Part shown: piece by piece, positions 1-43,178 of the stretch | How the letters are laid out: each line of letters starts with the position of its first letter | How positions within the stretch are numbered: position 1 is the stretch's first letter | Assembly: GCA_964020155.1 (NCBI GenBank) | Contig: OZ026552.1 | Span: 4,375,048-4,439,047 of the forward strand | Source: Chondrilla cf. caribensis | Lineage: Eukaryota; Porifera; Demospongiae; Chondrillida; Chondrillidae | Direction of reading: 5' to 3' | Length of the DNA stretch: 64,000 bases | The notes under the pieces: generated by a model | What the model was told of the DNA's origin: nothing | Seen by the model: only the letters and a program-made list of their open reading frames with translations | The model's database searches: none | Made by a program: the position numbers and the translations under genes

Positions 1-111
1 TCAGTGTTACCTTCACAGATAGGTGAGTCGGTATTGATGTTGCTATATGGTTTAATATAAGGGATAGTATGGATGCTTATGGGCACACAAATGCGCGGAT
101 ACCCGTCTCAC

Positions 112-363
112 CTGTGGAGCAAACAGCTCGTCGTAGGTTGGGTTGTAAGTGATCTCTTTGGTGTTTGGGTCCACCGCCGGTTGCTGGTAGGTCACCTTGT
201 CGGGGACGGTCGGGGCGCAGTTGACAGGTTTAACATCAAATTTAACCGGACGGGAGATTGGATCGATGAGCTGCGCTCCCACTTTGTCGTCTTTTATCTT
301 CGGCGACCCACTAGAAGTGCCGTCTTCTTCGTCGCTTCCATATGCGAATGCTAAAGCGTCCAT
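112..363 (-). CDS. CDC40: CDC40/PRP17 pre-mRNA splicing factor, first coding exon (partial)
   Basis: The exon starts at ATG 363-361 and runs leftwards to a GT donor at 111-110 (context CAG|GTGAGA). It encodes 84 residues: an acidic start (MDALAFAYGSDEEDG) and then the segment TKEITYNPTYDELFAPQ. That segment matches the conserved N-terminal signature of CDC40/PRP17, a WD40 protein of the second catalytic step of splicing in the nuclear spliceosome. The WD40 repeats are not in the window; the gene continues past the left edge, and I see no second exon in 1-111. It is head-to-head with ISCU, with 87 bp between the two start codons. The family call rests on this short motif from memory, so the identity is likely but not proven. 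Confidence 0.82.
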
Positions 364-450
364 CGCCTATACGACGCAGAAATCATTCGAAGAGTAAAAC
401 CCTGCAATCAACCTATTACATAAGATTGTTTTGGTAGTCACGTGAAGAAG
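364..450. promoter_or_regulatory. Shared promoter between CDC40 and ISCU
   Basis: This 87-bp gap separates two divergent start codons and must hold both core promoters or both 5' leaders. It contains the palindromic E-box TCACGTGA at 438-445 (USF/TFE type). An AAGATGGCG YY1-like motif at 448-456 overlaps the ISCU start codon. No TATA box is visible. Confidence 0.6.
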
Positions 451-1866
451 ATGGCGTTTTCAGGCAGGCTAGCTCTTCGTATCGGTAGAATATCCTCTGT
501 GCGCGTGGCCGCTCCTACTGCACGTTATCACGAAAAGGTAATTTGCAGCTTCATTGATATCTTTTGGTAGTTAAAAAGGTTTTTGTCACTGTATTGTGGA
601 TTTCTGAGTCACATAATTATTGACCATGTCAGTCATGATGCAGTATTGAAATGTGTGTTTATTATATCAAACTGTACAATTAGTGTTTTGTTAGTCAGAT
701 ATGGATGTATTTGCAGGATACATCTTTAGTTAGATTACATCCTAATTTATAGGTAATTGACCACTATGAGAATCCAAGAAATGTTGGTTCTCTCGACAAG
801 AACGATGAGTCAGTTGGTACAGGGTTGGTGGGTGCTCCAGCTTGTGGGGATGTGATGAAACTGCAAGTGAAGGTGGACGAAGAGGGGAAGATTGTGGATG
901 CGAAATTCAAGACATTTGGTTGCGGGTCTGCTATCGCATCCAGTTCTCTGGCCACAGAATGGGTCAAAGGGAAAACAGTACGTCAAACTACTGTTTAGCT
1001 CTATTTGTTGCATGAGTGTGTTGTGATTGTACAAGTGAATGATTTGATTTTGTGTGTACACAGTGGACACTGTCAGCCCAATACCTATTGTTCAGCAGTA
1101 TATTAGTACAGGTTTGTTGTTGGGAAAATCTTTTTGGATTCAGGAGCGTCCAACAACACAGTCTGGTGAAAAGAGGTCTTCATCTGATGAAGAACTCTCT
1201 CCATCAGACTGCATTTTTAAACGCTCCAGAATCCAAAAGGATTTTCCCAACAACAGTTGGAAACTTCGTAGTCCGAAATCCCTATTCAAATGTACAGGTT
1301 TATTTGTTGTATATTAAATCTGCAAACTACTGTAATACTGTGTACTCTACACACATAGCTACAGTGATTGCATGCACACAGGGTTTGAACATTTGGTGGT
1401 ACAAATGGTGATATGACAATCACTCTCCAGTATGTGGTTCTGAGATGAGCTGCACTGCTTGTGTGTGTGTGGTTATTACCATCTTCACGCTACATTGCCA
1501 GGTGGACCAGGCCCTGACTATCAAGAACTCTCACATTGCCAAAGAACTTTCTCTTCCCCCTGTCAAACTGCACTGCTCTAGTAAGTGACCATGTAATGTT
1601 CCACCCCCTGAGTGTATCTGAATCTCTATTATGATTTTCCGTTGTGGTTGTATTGTGTTATTATTGTGTTCTATATTCTCCAATGTATCCACTCATTAAT
1701 GCTGCTGAAATCATAAAACTACCAATTTGATATACATTCCTATGTATACTTTTCTTTCTTTTGTACTTCATCAGTGCTTGCAGAAGATGCCATTAAGGCT
1801 GCTTTGAGTGACTACAAAGTCAAGCAAGAGAACAAAAAGACCCAGGCTTCATCTGCCAACAACTGA
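451..1866 (+). CDS. ISCU: Iron-sulfur cluster scaffold protein ISCU (mitochondrial)
   Basis: There are four coding exons: 451-537, 753-977, 1502-1580 and 1775-1866, giving 160 aa with phases that join cleanly and stop TGA 1864-1866. ISCU is the U-type scaffold on which [2Fe-2S] clusters are built by the NFS1-ISD11 desulfurase with frataxin, then passed on by the HSPA9/HSC20 chaperones. Residues 1-28 are Arg-rich with no acidic residue before E28, as in a mitochondrial presequence. The mature part holds YENPRNVGSLD, the three ligand cysteines C60 (GAPACGD), C86 (FGCGSAIASSS) and C129, and the HSC70-binding loop LPPVKLHCS (122-130). The length is close to human ISCU. Intron 2 contains a 139-nt palindrome. 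Nothing suggests that the gene is broken. Confidence 0.96.
1116..1254. repeat. 139-nt near-perfect palindrome (foldback element) in ISCU intron 2
   Basis: The sequence is symmetric about position 1185. The outer arms 1116-1150 and 1220-1254 pair (GTTGTTGGGAAAATC against GATTTTCCCAACAAC). The inner 26-nt arms starting CAGTCTGG pair with only a few mismatches down to a one-base centre. No clear target-site duplication is seen. It could be a MITE-type insertion or a long hairpin transcript within the intron. Confidence 0.85.
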
Positions 1867-2030
1867 AAACAGATCATTATTTCCTTCTATTCCACAATTT
1901 TGATGCTACATTCGTGATGTTATCTGCTTTCATTTTTATTTGACCACGTTAGTGTTGGGGTGTTATGCATGTGAATTCTTGCACTATTTGGATCTCATTG
2001 CTGTACGTAGTGTAGTGGATAAATTTTCAG

Positions 2031-2106
2031 CCAATCAGAATGCGAGTTAAGTAACCAATCAGATTGCAAGTTCAGAATTGTTTTGGCGGGAGAATGCGTA
2101 TATAAG
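2031..2106 (+). promoter_or_regulatory. Histone H4 promoter: two CCAAT boxes, E2F-like site, TATA box
   Basis: CCAATCAGA occurs at 2031-2039 and again at 2055-2063. TTTTGGCGGGAG at 2081-2092 fits an E2F site, and TATATAAG at 2099-2106 is a TATA box. This order is typical of replication-dependent histone genes, so S-phase expression is expected. Confidence 0.8.
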
Positions 2107-2179
2107 GTGCTACGGAATTGCACACCTCAAGACAATTTAGTCAACCTATTCAAGCGACAAGTTCACTGATTCTCTTTGA

Positions 2180-2509
<330 letters not shown>

Positions 2510-2526
2510 GAACTATAACCAAAAAC

Positions 2527-2542
2527 GGCTTTTCTGAAAGCC
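2527..2542 (+). terminator. Histone 3' stem-loop (SLBP site)
   Basis: GGCTTT-TCTG-AAAGCC gives a six-base-pair stem and a four-base loop, with AAAAAC before it and ACCACA after it. This is the standard layout of the metazoan histone mRNA processing signal bound by SLBP. Confidence 0.92.
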
Positions 2543-2815
2543 ACCACATCCAAAGGGTTTCATCAACTATAATTTGTAGTACATTGGATTGATAATGCAA
2601 TTTCTCAATTTCTGTGTGTTGTTCACTATTGAATGCCATGTGTATACCAAATTTTGATCATTTTCATTCACACAAGTGTATATACCAATAATTTTTCTAT
2701 TATAATATCTACAATATAATTATATAATAGCCTTATATAAATGATATGTGCCATAATGTATACATAATAATTATAGAAATTGTAAAGTGGTCTATTTAAA
2801 AAGTTACAGAGTTGA

Positions 2816-6291
<3,476 letters not shown>

Positions 6292-6642
6292 CTGACGCTT
6301 GGTACAAGTTCCTGTGAACAAAATAAACTGAAATTGAAAACGGTTTATATTCGTGATACTAGTGATTTCATGCAGATATTCTTCGTAGTGTAAAAACGCT
6401 TGATCGAATCCATGGTCACGCTGAGTAGCCTACACGTATGAGTTTTTCAGTTGGTTGTATTTAATACATGTTCTATAGGGCATGTTTAGTGCATCATTAA
6501 TATGGTTGTATTAGAAAAGGGGAATCCCCATTCAAACACGTTTCTCAATCGGTGGTATCTCCCCCCCTTGCTATATCAGTTGTAACAGAGATGGAAGAAG
6601 GTGAGTTGCTAAGTGCTTTGGAAATTTATGTAGCTTGAATGG
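6292..6642. promoter_or_regulatory. Divergent promoter region between PNPLA8 and the STI1-domain gene
   Basis: The two start codons are 351 bp apart and point outwards. The PNPLA8 side includes a probable 5'-UTR intron with an acceptor near 6309. A short ATG reading at 6591 is followed at once by a donor-like GTGAGT and does not join in phase to the downstream exon. No TATA box is recognised. Confidence 0.5.
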
Positions 6643-9209
6643 ATGGATGTGTTCACGCGTGTCTTTCACCATCTTAAAGACGACGGGGTCCCGCCTTTGG
6701 AAGACATGAGCGAGGTTTTGGTAAAATTGGGATTTTACGACCCAAAGCAGGACGAGAAGCAAGTGGGAGCATCTCAGCCCTCACCAGAACAAACTAAGAA
6801 ACCAATAACGAACGACAGGGTGAATTCAGGGTCGTCGAATGGCCAGAAGGAGTCCACTGTACACCCCATACTCCCCCACGAACCACCCACGTTAGACTCA
6901 AAGAGACCTGCTAAGAAACCAGTAGAGTCAGCTGGTACTAGCTCCAGTGATTCGACTTTTGGTGGATTGAAGAAGGGATTCCTGTTTTCGTCTTCAAAAC
7001 CAGCTTCTTCTAAGAAAGAGTCGTCACTACCGAGTCCCACTGTACACAGTGAGCCAGGTACCAGGAAGACAAAGAAAGAACCTTCATCACCACGTCCTGC
7101 TGTACATGGGGAACCAGCTACCAAGGAAAGAAAAAAAAAATTGTCGTCAGCAAGTCCTCCAGTCAATGGAGAACCAGGGGCCAACGAGTCAAAAAAGACT
7201 AAAAAGAGTTCAAAGTCGAAGAAGAAAAGCAGTGTTAAGACGTCAAAGGGGTCAGGAGATGGTGTTCCGTACATACGAGCACAATCATCACCTGTCAAGG
7301 ATGAGAAACTGGTTTTTCCTGAGGTTCAAGAGGCCCTGAAGTCATCACAGCCGCTATTAGCAAGTAAAGGTGAATTGGGATATGATTGTTTGTTGTTGTG
7401 CACGTGGTGTCGAGTGACTGTGTGTCTTTGTACATGAGTAGCTTGGCATTCACTCTACTGCAGCTTCTAGTGCTTTGAATTTTGTGTTGGCATATTGGCA
7501 AACCCTACACTGCAGACATGTTGCTTATATGGTGAAATTGTACAGAATTCGAGAATGTTTGATACAGTCATAGCCTTTTGAAGAGAGTAGACATTTCTGA
7601 ACTTTGTACATTGATTGTGTGTTGTGGACGATTCAAGTCCAGTTATGTTCTTGTTTGTGCGTGCTGAGTGTATGTATGTACTTTAGTGTATGTGTGCACT
7701 GTACAATAATTACACCAGAAGGGAGTACAGTCGATGCTCTCGTTAACTCCACCAGAATGGATAACAGAAGACCTCATGAAGCAAATTCGGTCCAACCCTA
7801 GACTGAACAAGCATTTGACTGACCCAAATTTTCTCCAAGTTTTGGAAGGTTTTCACTCAAACCCTAGTGAAGTGTTGCGCAACTATGCCTCCAATCCGGA
7901 GATGGCAGAGTTCCTCAAGGACTTCTGTACCCTCATGGGTAACCACTTCACTGGACTCGCTGACCAGGAAGAAGGTGCTTCAAAGAAGGCAGGGACCAAG
8001 AAGAAAGAGCAGTCCTTATTGGAAGAACGTTCCACCAGTTAGTGTGCTTGTGTTAACGGTACAGTACAACTGTATCAAGTCTTGCGTCTGTGCATGTGTG
8101 TACAATACTGGTTGTAGTTGCCCTCAGTATACGTATTCACACCATGGTTTAGTAGCTCTTATTTGATTATATTATTGTCATTTTTATCATTTTCAATGCT
8201 ATGACTTTGTGAGTTTACTTTTGTATGTGTATGTGTATGTGTGTACATATGTATGTACTATGTGTACATTTATGTACATATGTACATAAGTATGTATGTA
8301 TGTTTATGCAAACCAGCATACCAACTGACATCTAGTGCCTACTTCCATCAATTGACCTGGTGTTTTGTTGAGTACAGTTCCAGGCTCTCCTGTCCCACTT
8401 CAGCTGTTCAGGTTTGGGCCAAACTGCTTTTTCTTATTCCCCGAAGCAGTAGTTGTCGAATGTAATGATCACTGAGAATGGTGTCACCACCAGTTCAAAC
8501 ATGTTTCCACTGGGGCTGAGTAGTATGAATGTGTCTTATGAATGGTGTCTGTCAGGTGTATTGGGTCCAATGTGTGACATGTTGTTGATGGTGTCTGTTT
8601 GATGTGTTGTGTCTGATGCATAATGACTGGTGAATGGTGTCCGTCTACTGTATAGTGATATAGCCTTCTCTGCCTATCAGGTAACCCAGAGGAGCAGAAA
8701 ATGATACAGGAGCTGATACAGGACCCTGATGTTAGGAGAGCTCTGTTAGATCCTTCAGTGAAACAGCTTCTCCAAGAGCTCAGAGATAATCCCGTCAAAG
8801 GTCAACGGTGAGTGACGTTTGAGGAGGTACAGCCGGGCTCCATTGTAATTACATGATCCAAAATGGCAGCACATGGATGCATTGTCTGGCATGCTAGACC
8901 CAATTTATACAGGAACCTAATTAAAATGTAGTAAGGGTCATAGACTGCATGTGGCTCTGTGTACGTAGTGCTAGCAGAGTGGTGTCCAAAATATCAGTGA
9001 CCATCTCATGTTACTGCAGGGATCAATGCTGTTTGTTATCAATATTGTGAGGTGTTTGCAACGATCACATCTTTGCACATCGTCTTTTGTAACCTGCCTA
9101 CGAACACTACACAATCTCCTTCCTCAGGAAACTCCAGAACGCTTCCCCCGAGGTCAAGAGGTTGATCAGCCTGCTGATTAGTAGACAGATATTGGCCATT
9201 CAGCGATGA
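6643..9209 (+). CDS. Protein with STI1/DP-like helical domains, family not recognised
   Basis: Supported coding exons are 6643-7369 (donor AAAG|GTGAAT, or an alternative at 7363), about 7719-8037, 8681-8807 and 9128-9209 (stop TGA). The first and second do not join in phase, so a small exon between 7370 and 7718 is probably missing from this model; a good acceptor (CTACTGCAG) ends at 7461. The N-terminus (MDVFTRVFHHLKDDG) leads into about 200 Ser/Lys/Pro-rich residues with three loose repeats. Then come two helical segments rich in Asn-Pro and Asp-Pro steps (ASNPEMAEFLKDFC; IQDPDVRRALLDPSV), ending SLLISRQILAIQR. These look like the STI1/DP modules of HOP and ubiquilin, which bind Hsp70/Hsp90 or clients. 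A co-chaperone role is inference only. Confidence 0.6.
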
Positions 9210-9547
9210 CACTGTCATCATTTTGTACGCGTCCGCCCTGCAGCTGCCGCTGACTGCTTCGATTCCAATATACAACTTTGTGTATGGCACCTCATCTTGC
9301 AATTATTGCACAACTATTCACACACAGCACGACCCAGTCCATGTACATGAATGATATTGATTGATATCAATGTTATAATAATATTATATTAATTATTACC
9401 TATGTATATATAAAAATATCGATCCCGCAACCATGGATACAAATATATCAGTATAATATACCATGCAGTGTATATATGTAAGGTAGATTGTAATTTCAAT
9501 TGAAATTTTGATTTGAATCACAGGCATGTCAAGGTATACAAATACCA

Positions 9548-9718
9548 TATAGCAGGAAATTTTCGTGGGACAAAATTTTTGCAGATTTTGCAGTATACGT
9601 AGGGCCTAACATCCATGAATTAAGCATTCTTGTTGTTCTATCGTGACTGGCCAGCATCCGCAAATTTTCATTTTTCGAGCCATCTGAAAATTTTGTCCTG
9701 CGAAAATTTCCCACTATA
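9548..9718. mobile_element. Small terminal-inverted-repeat element (MITE-like)
   Basis: The left end TATAGCAGGAAATTTTCG and right end CGAAAATTTCCCACTATA are inverted copies, and the inversion continues through GGGACAAAATTT. The size is about 170 bp with no coding capacity. TA at both ends would suit a Tc1/mariner-type target duplication. A related element lies at 61296-61496. Confidence 0.72.
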
Positions 9719-9938
9719 CGGCAAGTTTTATGATTGATGTAATTCACGTGTGCATGTGCGTGTGATTGCTATAATCATTTGATGGAAGCAAATTGTTACC
9801 AATGACAATCACGCTTACGGTTGTTCACATGAACGATCATTAAAAAGACAAGAAAGTACAGAAGTAACAACTTGACAAAGTGATGTCACCAGATTGGGCT
9901 CAATGTCTGGAATGTACGTGTGTGCATTGTATGTATGA

Positions 9939-14798
<4,860 letters not shown>

Positions 14799-15077
14799 AT
14801 TTCGTAAAAGCGCGGGTCAATTCCCATTGGACAGTGACGTCACTCTTTATCATCGTTTCAAGATGGCGTAGGGTACTTTCCTGACGCGGGAGTTTTTGGT
14901 TCCTTCGCTTGGTATCACGAGGTTCCAAGGTTTACCCTTTTTGTACCTATATAGCAGGAGTACATCCCTTAGAATACCTGTTCCAATCTCTTATTAAGGT
15001 GAGTTCCAACTGCTGTAACGTGAAGTAACCTCGGTTAACGGTCTCGTTCGTACCGTACCTCAGTGGAGTACAGAATT
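14799..15077. promoter_or_regulatory. Shared promoter between TTK and the Roco kinase gene
   Basis: Divergent start codons lie 279 bp apart. An inverted CCAAT (ATTGG, 14826-14830), a full CRE palindrome TGACGTCA (14835-14842) and a CAAGATGGCG YY1-like motif (14859-14868) all sit on the TTK side. Confidence 0.65.
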
Positions 15078-34369
<19,292 letters not shown>

Positions 34370-34987
34370 GTCCTAGCTCTCTGCTAATTGATCACAAATT
34401 ATCAATGCTTTATATTTTTATATAATATTGATATAACACATTTCTCCTGTATGTACTTGTAACAACACATCACTATTTCTTTCAATTCTAATATTACTTA
34501 TGTATGAACCAAATTGGATGTAACAGTTTTTAAGAGACATTGATTTATAATTTCTCGTTCAATGATTTTGAGGGATTTCAAAATTTCCATATAATAATAA
34601 TATAAAAATAACATTGTACTTGTATCCACACGTATGCCTGCTATAATATATGCTCCTGTAGTACTAACATTTCATTGCTGTATATTATAATATTAGATAG
34701 CATGTTCAGTACTTTAAACTTCTATAGTTGCATTATATAATATAGCTAGGCTGCAGCAGCCAAGCTTATAATTACGTATACTTAATTAAATGTATCTGGC
34801 TATGCTAGATTATAACAGACCACTATATTATATATAGCTACATATTTTCTCCCATAAATTTAAAATTAAGCATCTCCAAGTGTAAACCTCCCTGCATATA
34901 CATATAATGTTTATGTAAACATTTGCACTCAAATTTGGAAATAATTGAACAATAATTTTTCAAAGAGAAAAACAATTAGTGCCCATG
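34370..34987. other. AT-rich gap between convergent Roco and RPL13A genes
   Basis: About 620 bp of AT-rich sequence holding the 3' ends of both transcripts. I see no open frame with coding character, no RNA gene and no clear single poly(A) signal pair. Confidence 0.7.
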
Positions 34988-37592
<2,605 letters not shown>

Positions 37593-37671
37593 TTTGTACC
37601 GAGGGATGGTATATACAGACACGTGTAGGTAGTCTCAATGCGCATGCGCAGTTACACGCCCTACGCCGAAA
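37593..37671. promoter_or_regulatory. Shared promoter between RPL13A and Ashwin, with NRF1 site
   Basis: Only 79 bp separate the divergent start codons. TGCGCATGCGCA at 37639-37650 is a perfect NRF1 palindrome. AAAATGGCG overlaps the Ashwin start codon. Confidence 0.72.
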
Positions 37672-38291
37672 ATGGCGTCTGTTAACAATCACAATTCCAA
37701 TTGCGTGAGGAAAATTGTAGTTAGAGGCATTAATCCTGCCCAAAACGACTATGAGAATAGAAATTCTCGTAAAAAAGAAGAAAATGTGTTGGAATGCAGC
37801 GATTTATCTCCATCATCGTTGGTTTTACTTGACCCTAGCATTCTGTCGGAGACGCGCCTTAGTGAATTACTGAAGCTTCACCGCATTCCTTTAAAAAGCA
37901 ACGAAACTAAACAAGAACTGCTGGAACTGTTTGAAAAGCACGTTCATCCCAAGCCGCAAAGAACTAAGGCTGAATGCCCAAGTGAAAGACATCATTTCGG
38001 GTCGAACCCTAAACCTGGAGTTGTTGCAGGCCGACCGGGTAAGAGAGCACCGGATGCAGACGAACCTCAGGGTAGCCCGAGAAAGAAGACAGCCGCTTTT
38101 TCCGCGAAGGATAGCTCTCTTCCCAGTTCAGATGGTGAAAGTGTTAAAGACAATAGTGTTGATGTATGTTCCTCTCGGTGCATTCCCTTAAAAAGAGCTC
38201 CCAGTAAGGTCAGTGAGTTAAAGTTGCATTGGTGAGGGGTACTGTGATCTGTGGGAGAGTTGAGTGGTATTGTGGATACTAGCTGTAGAAT

Positions 38292-38334
<43 letters not shown>

Positions 38335-38681
38335 ACGCACACTCACATGCACATATACACACATGTAAGTACATGCACACCTACACACCACACACATGTA
38401 CATGCATACTCAAATGCACATACACATCACACTGACTCACATGTACGTACATGCACACCTACACACCACACACATGTACATGCATACTCAAATGCACATA
38501 TACACACTGACTCACATGTACGTACATGCACACGTGCACATACACATGTACATGACATGTACATACACAGACACACAGATAGATCTTACTATAACTATCC
38601 TTCTCACGCCTGCAGGAAACAAACAGTACAAGCAGTGTAACTTGTAAGAAGTTTCAACCAGTTGCCATCAAATGGCCCTAA
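37672..38681 (+). CDS. C2orf49: Ashwin-like protein (tRNA-ligase complex subunit)
   Basis: Two exons (37672-38208 and 38616-38681, phase 0) encode 200 aa. The N-terminal half carries LLDPSILSETRLSELLKLHR followed by ELLELFEKHVHPKPQR, matching the Ashwin pattern of leucine-spaced helices ending in a P-PQR motif. The middle is Ser/Lys-rich and disordered with PLKRAPSK. The protein ends QPVAIKWP, matching the ...VTWP terminus of vertebrate Ashwin. Human Ashwin is an accessory subunit of the RTCB/DDX1/FAM98B tRNA-splicing ligase complex in the nucleus and cytoplasm. The family is weakly conserved, so the ends of the protein carry the assignment. The intron holds a (CA)n tract and a partly repeated CACATGTACATGCA stretch. 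Confidence 0.8.
38290..38332. repeat. (CA)n microsatellite, Ashwin intron
   Basis: About 42 bp of CA, followed to 38540 by two copies of an imprecise repeat of about 90 bp that begins with CACATGTACATGCATACTC-like units. Confidence 0.9.
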
Positions 38682-39490
38682 CCCGAATTTACTCAATCAC
38701 CTGCTTTATTTTGAGTGAATTTATACACCATATCTGATCAACAATCACGATAATATTATTTGCACAATTGTGTATAAATGTGTCAGTATTATATATTATT
38801 TTTGCACGGCTGTATATTATGTAGAATATTCCATTACTAACCTTTTTATAATTTTTGTACTATGTACTGTATGTTCGAGATTTCAATCATTGATATTTCC
38901 TTATGTGTAATATTGTATTGCATTTCACTGCATAATTGTATAATAATACCGTTGATTAATTAATTAATTAATACTATATATAATATATAATACTTATATA
39001 ATATGGATAGCATGTTGGCCTGAAACACTGTCTTGCACAGTAAAACCAGTTTGTTGCCGGTCAAAAGGCTCCCAGGTGTCCATATGATGCATATACTAAT
39101 AATATTATGTAGCATATTTTTTTCTGCTCTCTCCCATACATTGAAAAAAACATTAAGCACCTCCGAATGTAGCTAAGGTTACGGTCAACATACTGAGATA
39201 GGAAGTGTTTCAGCATTTACTTCATACCATTGGCTAGGTCTGGTGAAATATCAAGTTGACATGTCTTCTCTCCCATGAGTTATGCAAGAAGGTGCTTATA
39301 TTTTTTTGAAAAAATTTTAAGAACATCCAAATGTAGCTGAGAGTACAGGCCAAAAATTGAGATGGGAATTGTTTCAGCATTTACTTCATACCATCAACTA
39401 AGTCTGCTAATAAATATCAGAATAACACACACCCTCTCCCAAAGTTATGAAAGAAGGTGCTTATATTATTTTTCTGCCTATTCTGTCCCA
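38682..39490. other. AT-rich Ashwin 3' region with diverged satellite relics
   Basis: AT-rich sequence to about 39,150, then diverged pieces related to the satellite that follows (repeated GTTTCAGCATTTACTTCATA at 39208 and 39369). No gene is seen. Confidence 0.6.
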
Positions 39491-40200
39491 TAAATAGGAG
39501 CATGATAATTTCACCAAATCTAGCTGGGGATGTGAGCTAAGTTATGAAACACTTCCTATCTCCTTGTGTGAATTGTAGCTCTTGTTATTCAAGGTGGTGC
39601 TATGGCCAAATTTTGGCCATAGTACCACAGTCAATGTACATAGCACTATCTTGCATACAGCGTGGGAGAAGAGGCGTGTCAACATGATATTTTCACCACA
39701 TCTAGCTGGAGATGTGACCTAAGTTATGAAACACTTCCCATCTCCTTGTGTGATTTGTAACCCTTGTTATTCAAAGTGGTGCTATGGCCAAATTTTGGCC
39801 ATAGCACCACAGTCAATGTACATAGCACCATCTTGCATACCACGTGAGAGAGGGGGCGTGTCAACACAATATTTTCATCAGATCTAGCTGGAGATGTGAG
39901 CTAAGTTATGAAACACTTCCCATCTCCTTGTGTGATTTGTAACCCTTGTTATTCAAAGTGGTGCTATGGCCAAATTTTGGCCATAGCACCACAGTCAACG
40001 TACATAGTACCATCTTGCATACCACGTGTGAGAGTAGGTGTGTCAACCTGATATTTTCACCAAATCTAGCTGGGGATATGAGCTAAGTTATGAAACACTT
40101 CCCATCTCCTTGTGTGATTTGTAACCCTTGTTATTCAAAGTGGTGCTATGGCCAAATGTTGGCCATAGCACCACAGTCAATGTACTTAGCACCACCTTGC
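39491..40200. repeat. 182-bp palindromic satellite, left block
   Basis: Four units are phased by the motif GGTGCTATGGCCAAA (near 39593, 39775, 39957 and 40139). Each unit contains a 35-bp palindrome centred on one T between GGCCAAA and TTTGGCC. The same unit makes the right block at 49,930. Confidence 0.95.
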
Positions 40201-40970
40201 ATATACTTGTGCATCTTGTATTACTTATAAAAACCTTTAATTTGCAGATGTTATTACATTCATCAAAGCCGTTGTGCTCAACTATCAGAACAAAAGGTCA
40301 GCTACTTCGGGTTGAACCCACTATAGCCAGCTATTCAGGGACTTTCCACAGAGACATGTACTTGGTCATTCTGCGAAAGCAGAAGGTCAATCGCGAGTCC
40401 CAAAGCTCCCCCTTTATGGTGTCACTACGGTGTTGGTGCCACTCTGGTGTCCATGCGATGCATCGTAGAACAAATACTGACACACGTACACCCTCCTGGA
40501 GGTAATACAGACCTAGTGGTGACCAGAAAGATGTGTTTTCTCGCTGGCTACAAAAATGCCCTATTGTCCATATACAGTAATACATAATATAATAACACAG
40601 ATACTTTTGTATGTACATTCCAATGGAGCTGCTAGCTATATAGACATCTTGGTGACTGGCCAGGTAGTTTCACATTTTGTTGCTGGTCACCATGGGGTGT
40701 CCAGTGTCCATATCAAACCCGTCAACACAAATTCTGATGCATTCACACACTCTGGGTTGTGCTATAGGCCTCATGGTGACCAGCACAGAAATGACAAATT
40801 TTATTGCTGGTCACCACGACCACTCTGGTGTCTTTGCAGGGCTTTGTAGCACAAATACTGCTGTATGTACACCCTCCTGGAGGTGGTACGTACCTAATGG
40901 CAATCAAAATATGTGTTTGGTCATGCATCGGTCACAAAAGTACACCAGTGTCCATATGATACATATATTA
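40201..40970. repeat. Interspersed repeat relics, including a SINE-like block
   Basis: 40,285-40,430 resembles the block in the SRP54 units (TCGGGTTGAACCCA, then GGGACTTTCCAC, GCGAGTCCCAAAGCTCCCCC). 40,500-40,970 has several copies of TGGTGACCAG and GTGTCCATATGATACATA motifs also found near 54,900 and 56,280. No coding signal. Confidence 0.65.
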
Positions 40971-40974
40971 ATAC

Positions 40975-42013
40975 ATATACTTTTGTATGTAAATTCCACT
41001 ATATGGGTGCTATAAACCTATTGGTGCACTGCCTATTAAATCCAGCAGCTTGAGACAGAGTGGTTTTAATTATAAACGCAATAGCTTTATTTGATATACA
41101 GCCTATATAATATACACGAGCATTTTACTTTTACTGCTGCATACAGAAATCCTATAGCGGCATGTTGTAGGCATTCTTCGTCTATTTCTATACATTTAAC
41201 TACTTAAAATCATCATGACAATACTAAAACCTATATGTACCATTGCCAATAAAACTATAACTAACTAAAACATTGTTTGTAGGCTCCCATCCAACCAAAA
41301 CCACAACTAATATAAAACCTAAAGCCTATAACTAACTAGTATTAATACTATGCTGTGTCTGGCTGACTGAAACAACACTAGTGTACATGCATGTTGCTGC
41401 AGGTAGCTCAATTAACAGCTACATCACTGCACGAGCATGCATGCAGTAGACTAGTCTAGCGAGCCAGACTAACGGATGTGAAGCCATACAGTATTCACAA
41501 CAACCAAACAAAAACAACTGAAACAAATGATGTGTGTGTGTATTTGCTGTGCATGTAAGTGAGTATTCTATTTTTGATTTCTTTGTTCTTGTTTGAGCTT
41601 GGGTGGTTTGAAGGATGACTTCCCTTTCTTTTTCGATTTGCTGGTTTGGAAGCTCCTCCAACTGTCAACGCGCTCAGTGCGATCCGACTGTAACGAAAAA
41701 AACACAAATATCATCTCCAACCACATACAACCTCAGTTAGGTATGTGATACATGGTGTATTCACATACATCCCACTGCTCCTTCCACTCTTTCTCCCTTT
41801 TGGCTTTCTCTTGCTCTGCTTCTTCTTCGTCTCTCTGTCTTTTTCTGGAGTAAGAGAGATAAGTTGAAATAATCAATTCCTAATTTAATCCAGTTCAAAG
41901 TGTGTGTACAGTGTCCACTCCCTGAAAGTCATATGGCTCATTGTTACGTACATACCTCTCTTTTTCTTCTTTCTCTTCTAACTCCTTCTTGATCTCTATG
42001 TCAACAAAGAGCT
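40975..42013 (-). pseudogene. DNAJC8: Truncated 3' copy of DNAJC8
   Basis: This segment repeats the last exons and 3' flank of the DNAJC8 gene at 52,752-51,720 with high identity. Exon 9' is 41687-41568 (120 nt, complete to the stop), exon 8' is 41844-41769 and part of exon 7' is about 42013-41956. Exon 7' has an in-frame 3-nt loss and stops abruptly near 42,013, where the sequence switches to the ankyrin/SRP54 unit. Exons 1-6 with the J domain are absent, so no DNAJC8 protein can be made here. Confidence 0.9.
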
Positions 42014-42855
<842 letters not shown>

Positions 42856-43178
42856 CATCAACACAAAACGCTATTTGTTCTTTGAAAATGACTGAATTTT
42901 TATTGCTTCTGTCCATGACAATATCTTTAAATTAATTCTTGTCCTGAAATTGATGACCTGTTGTGTGAAATATTACATGCACATAAAGCATAGGCACCAC
43001 AGTTCTATATCACATCATATACACATAATCATTCATTATTATTACTGTGGGTGGGTCATGTGCACACTTGTGCAATACACTGGAAGACAGTCACAAAACA
43101 TCGAGGTTTTTCATTCTCATCCATACAACATACTGTACATTGGTTATGAGTGGTTTACTTGAGTTGAAAAAAAAAATA

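Noticed and set aside
6774..7298. 174-codon minus-strand frame opposite the STI1-domain gene
   Set aside because: Antisense shadow of the Ser/Lys-rich linker; the composition (Phe/Asp-rich) mirrors the sense strand.
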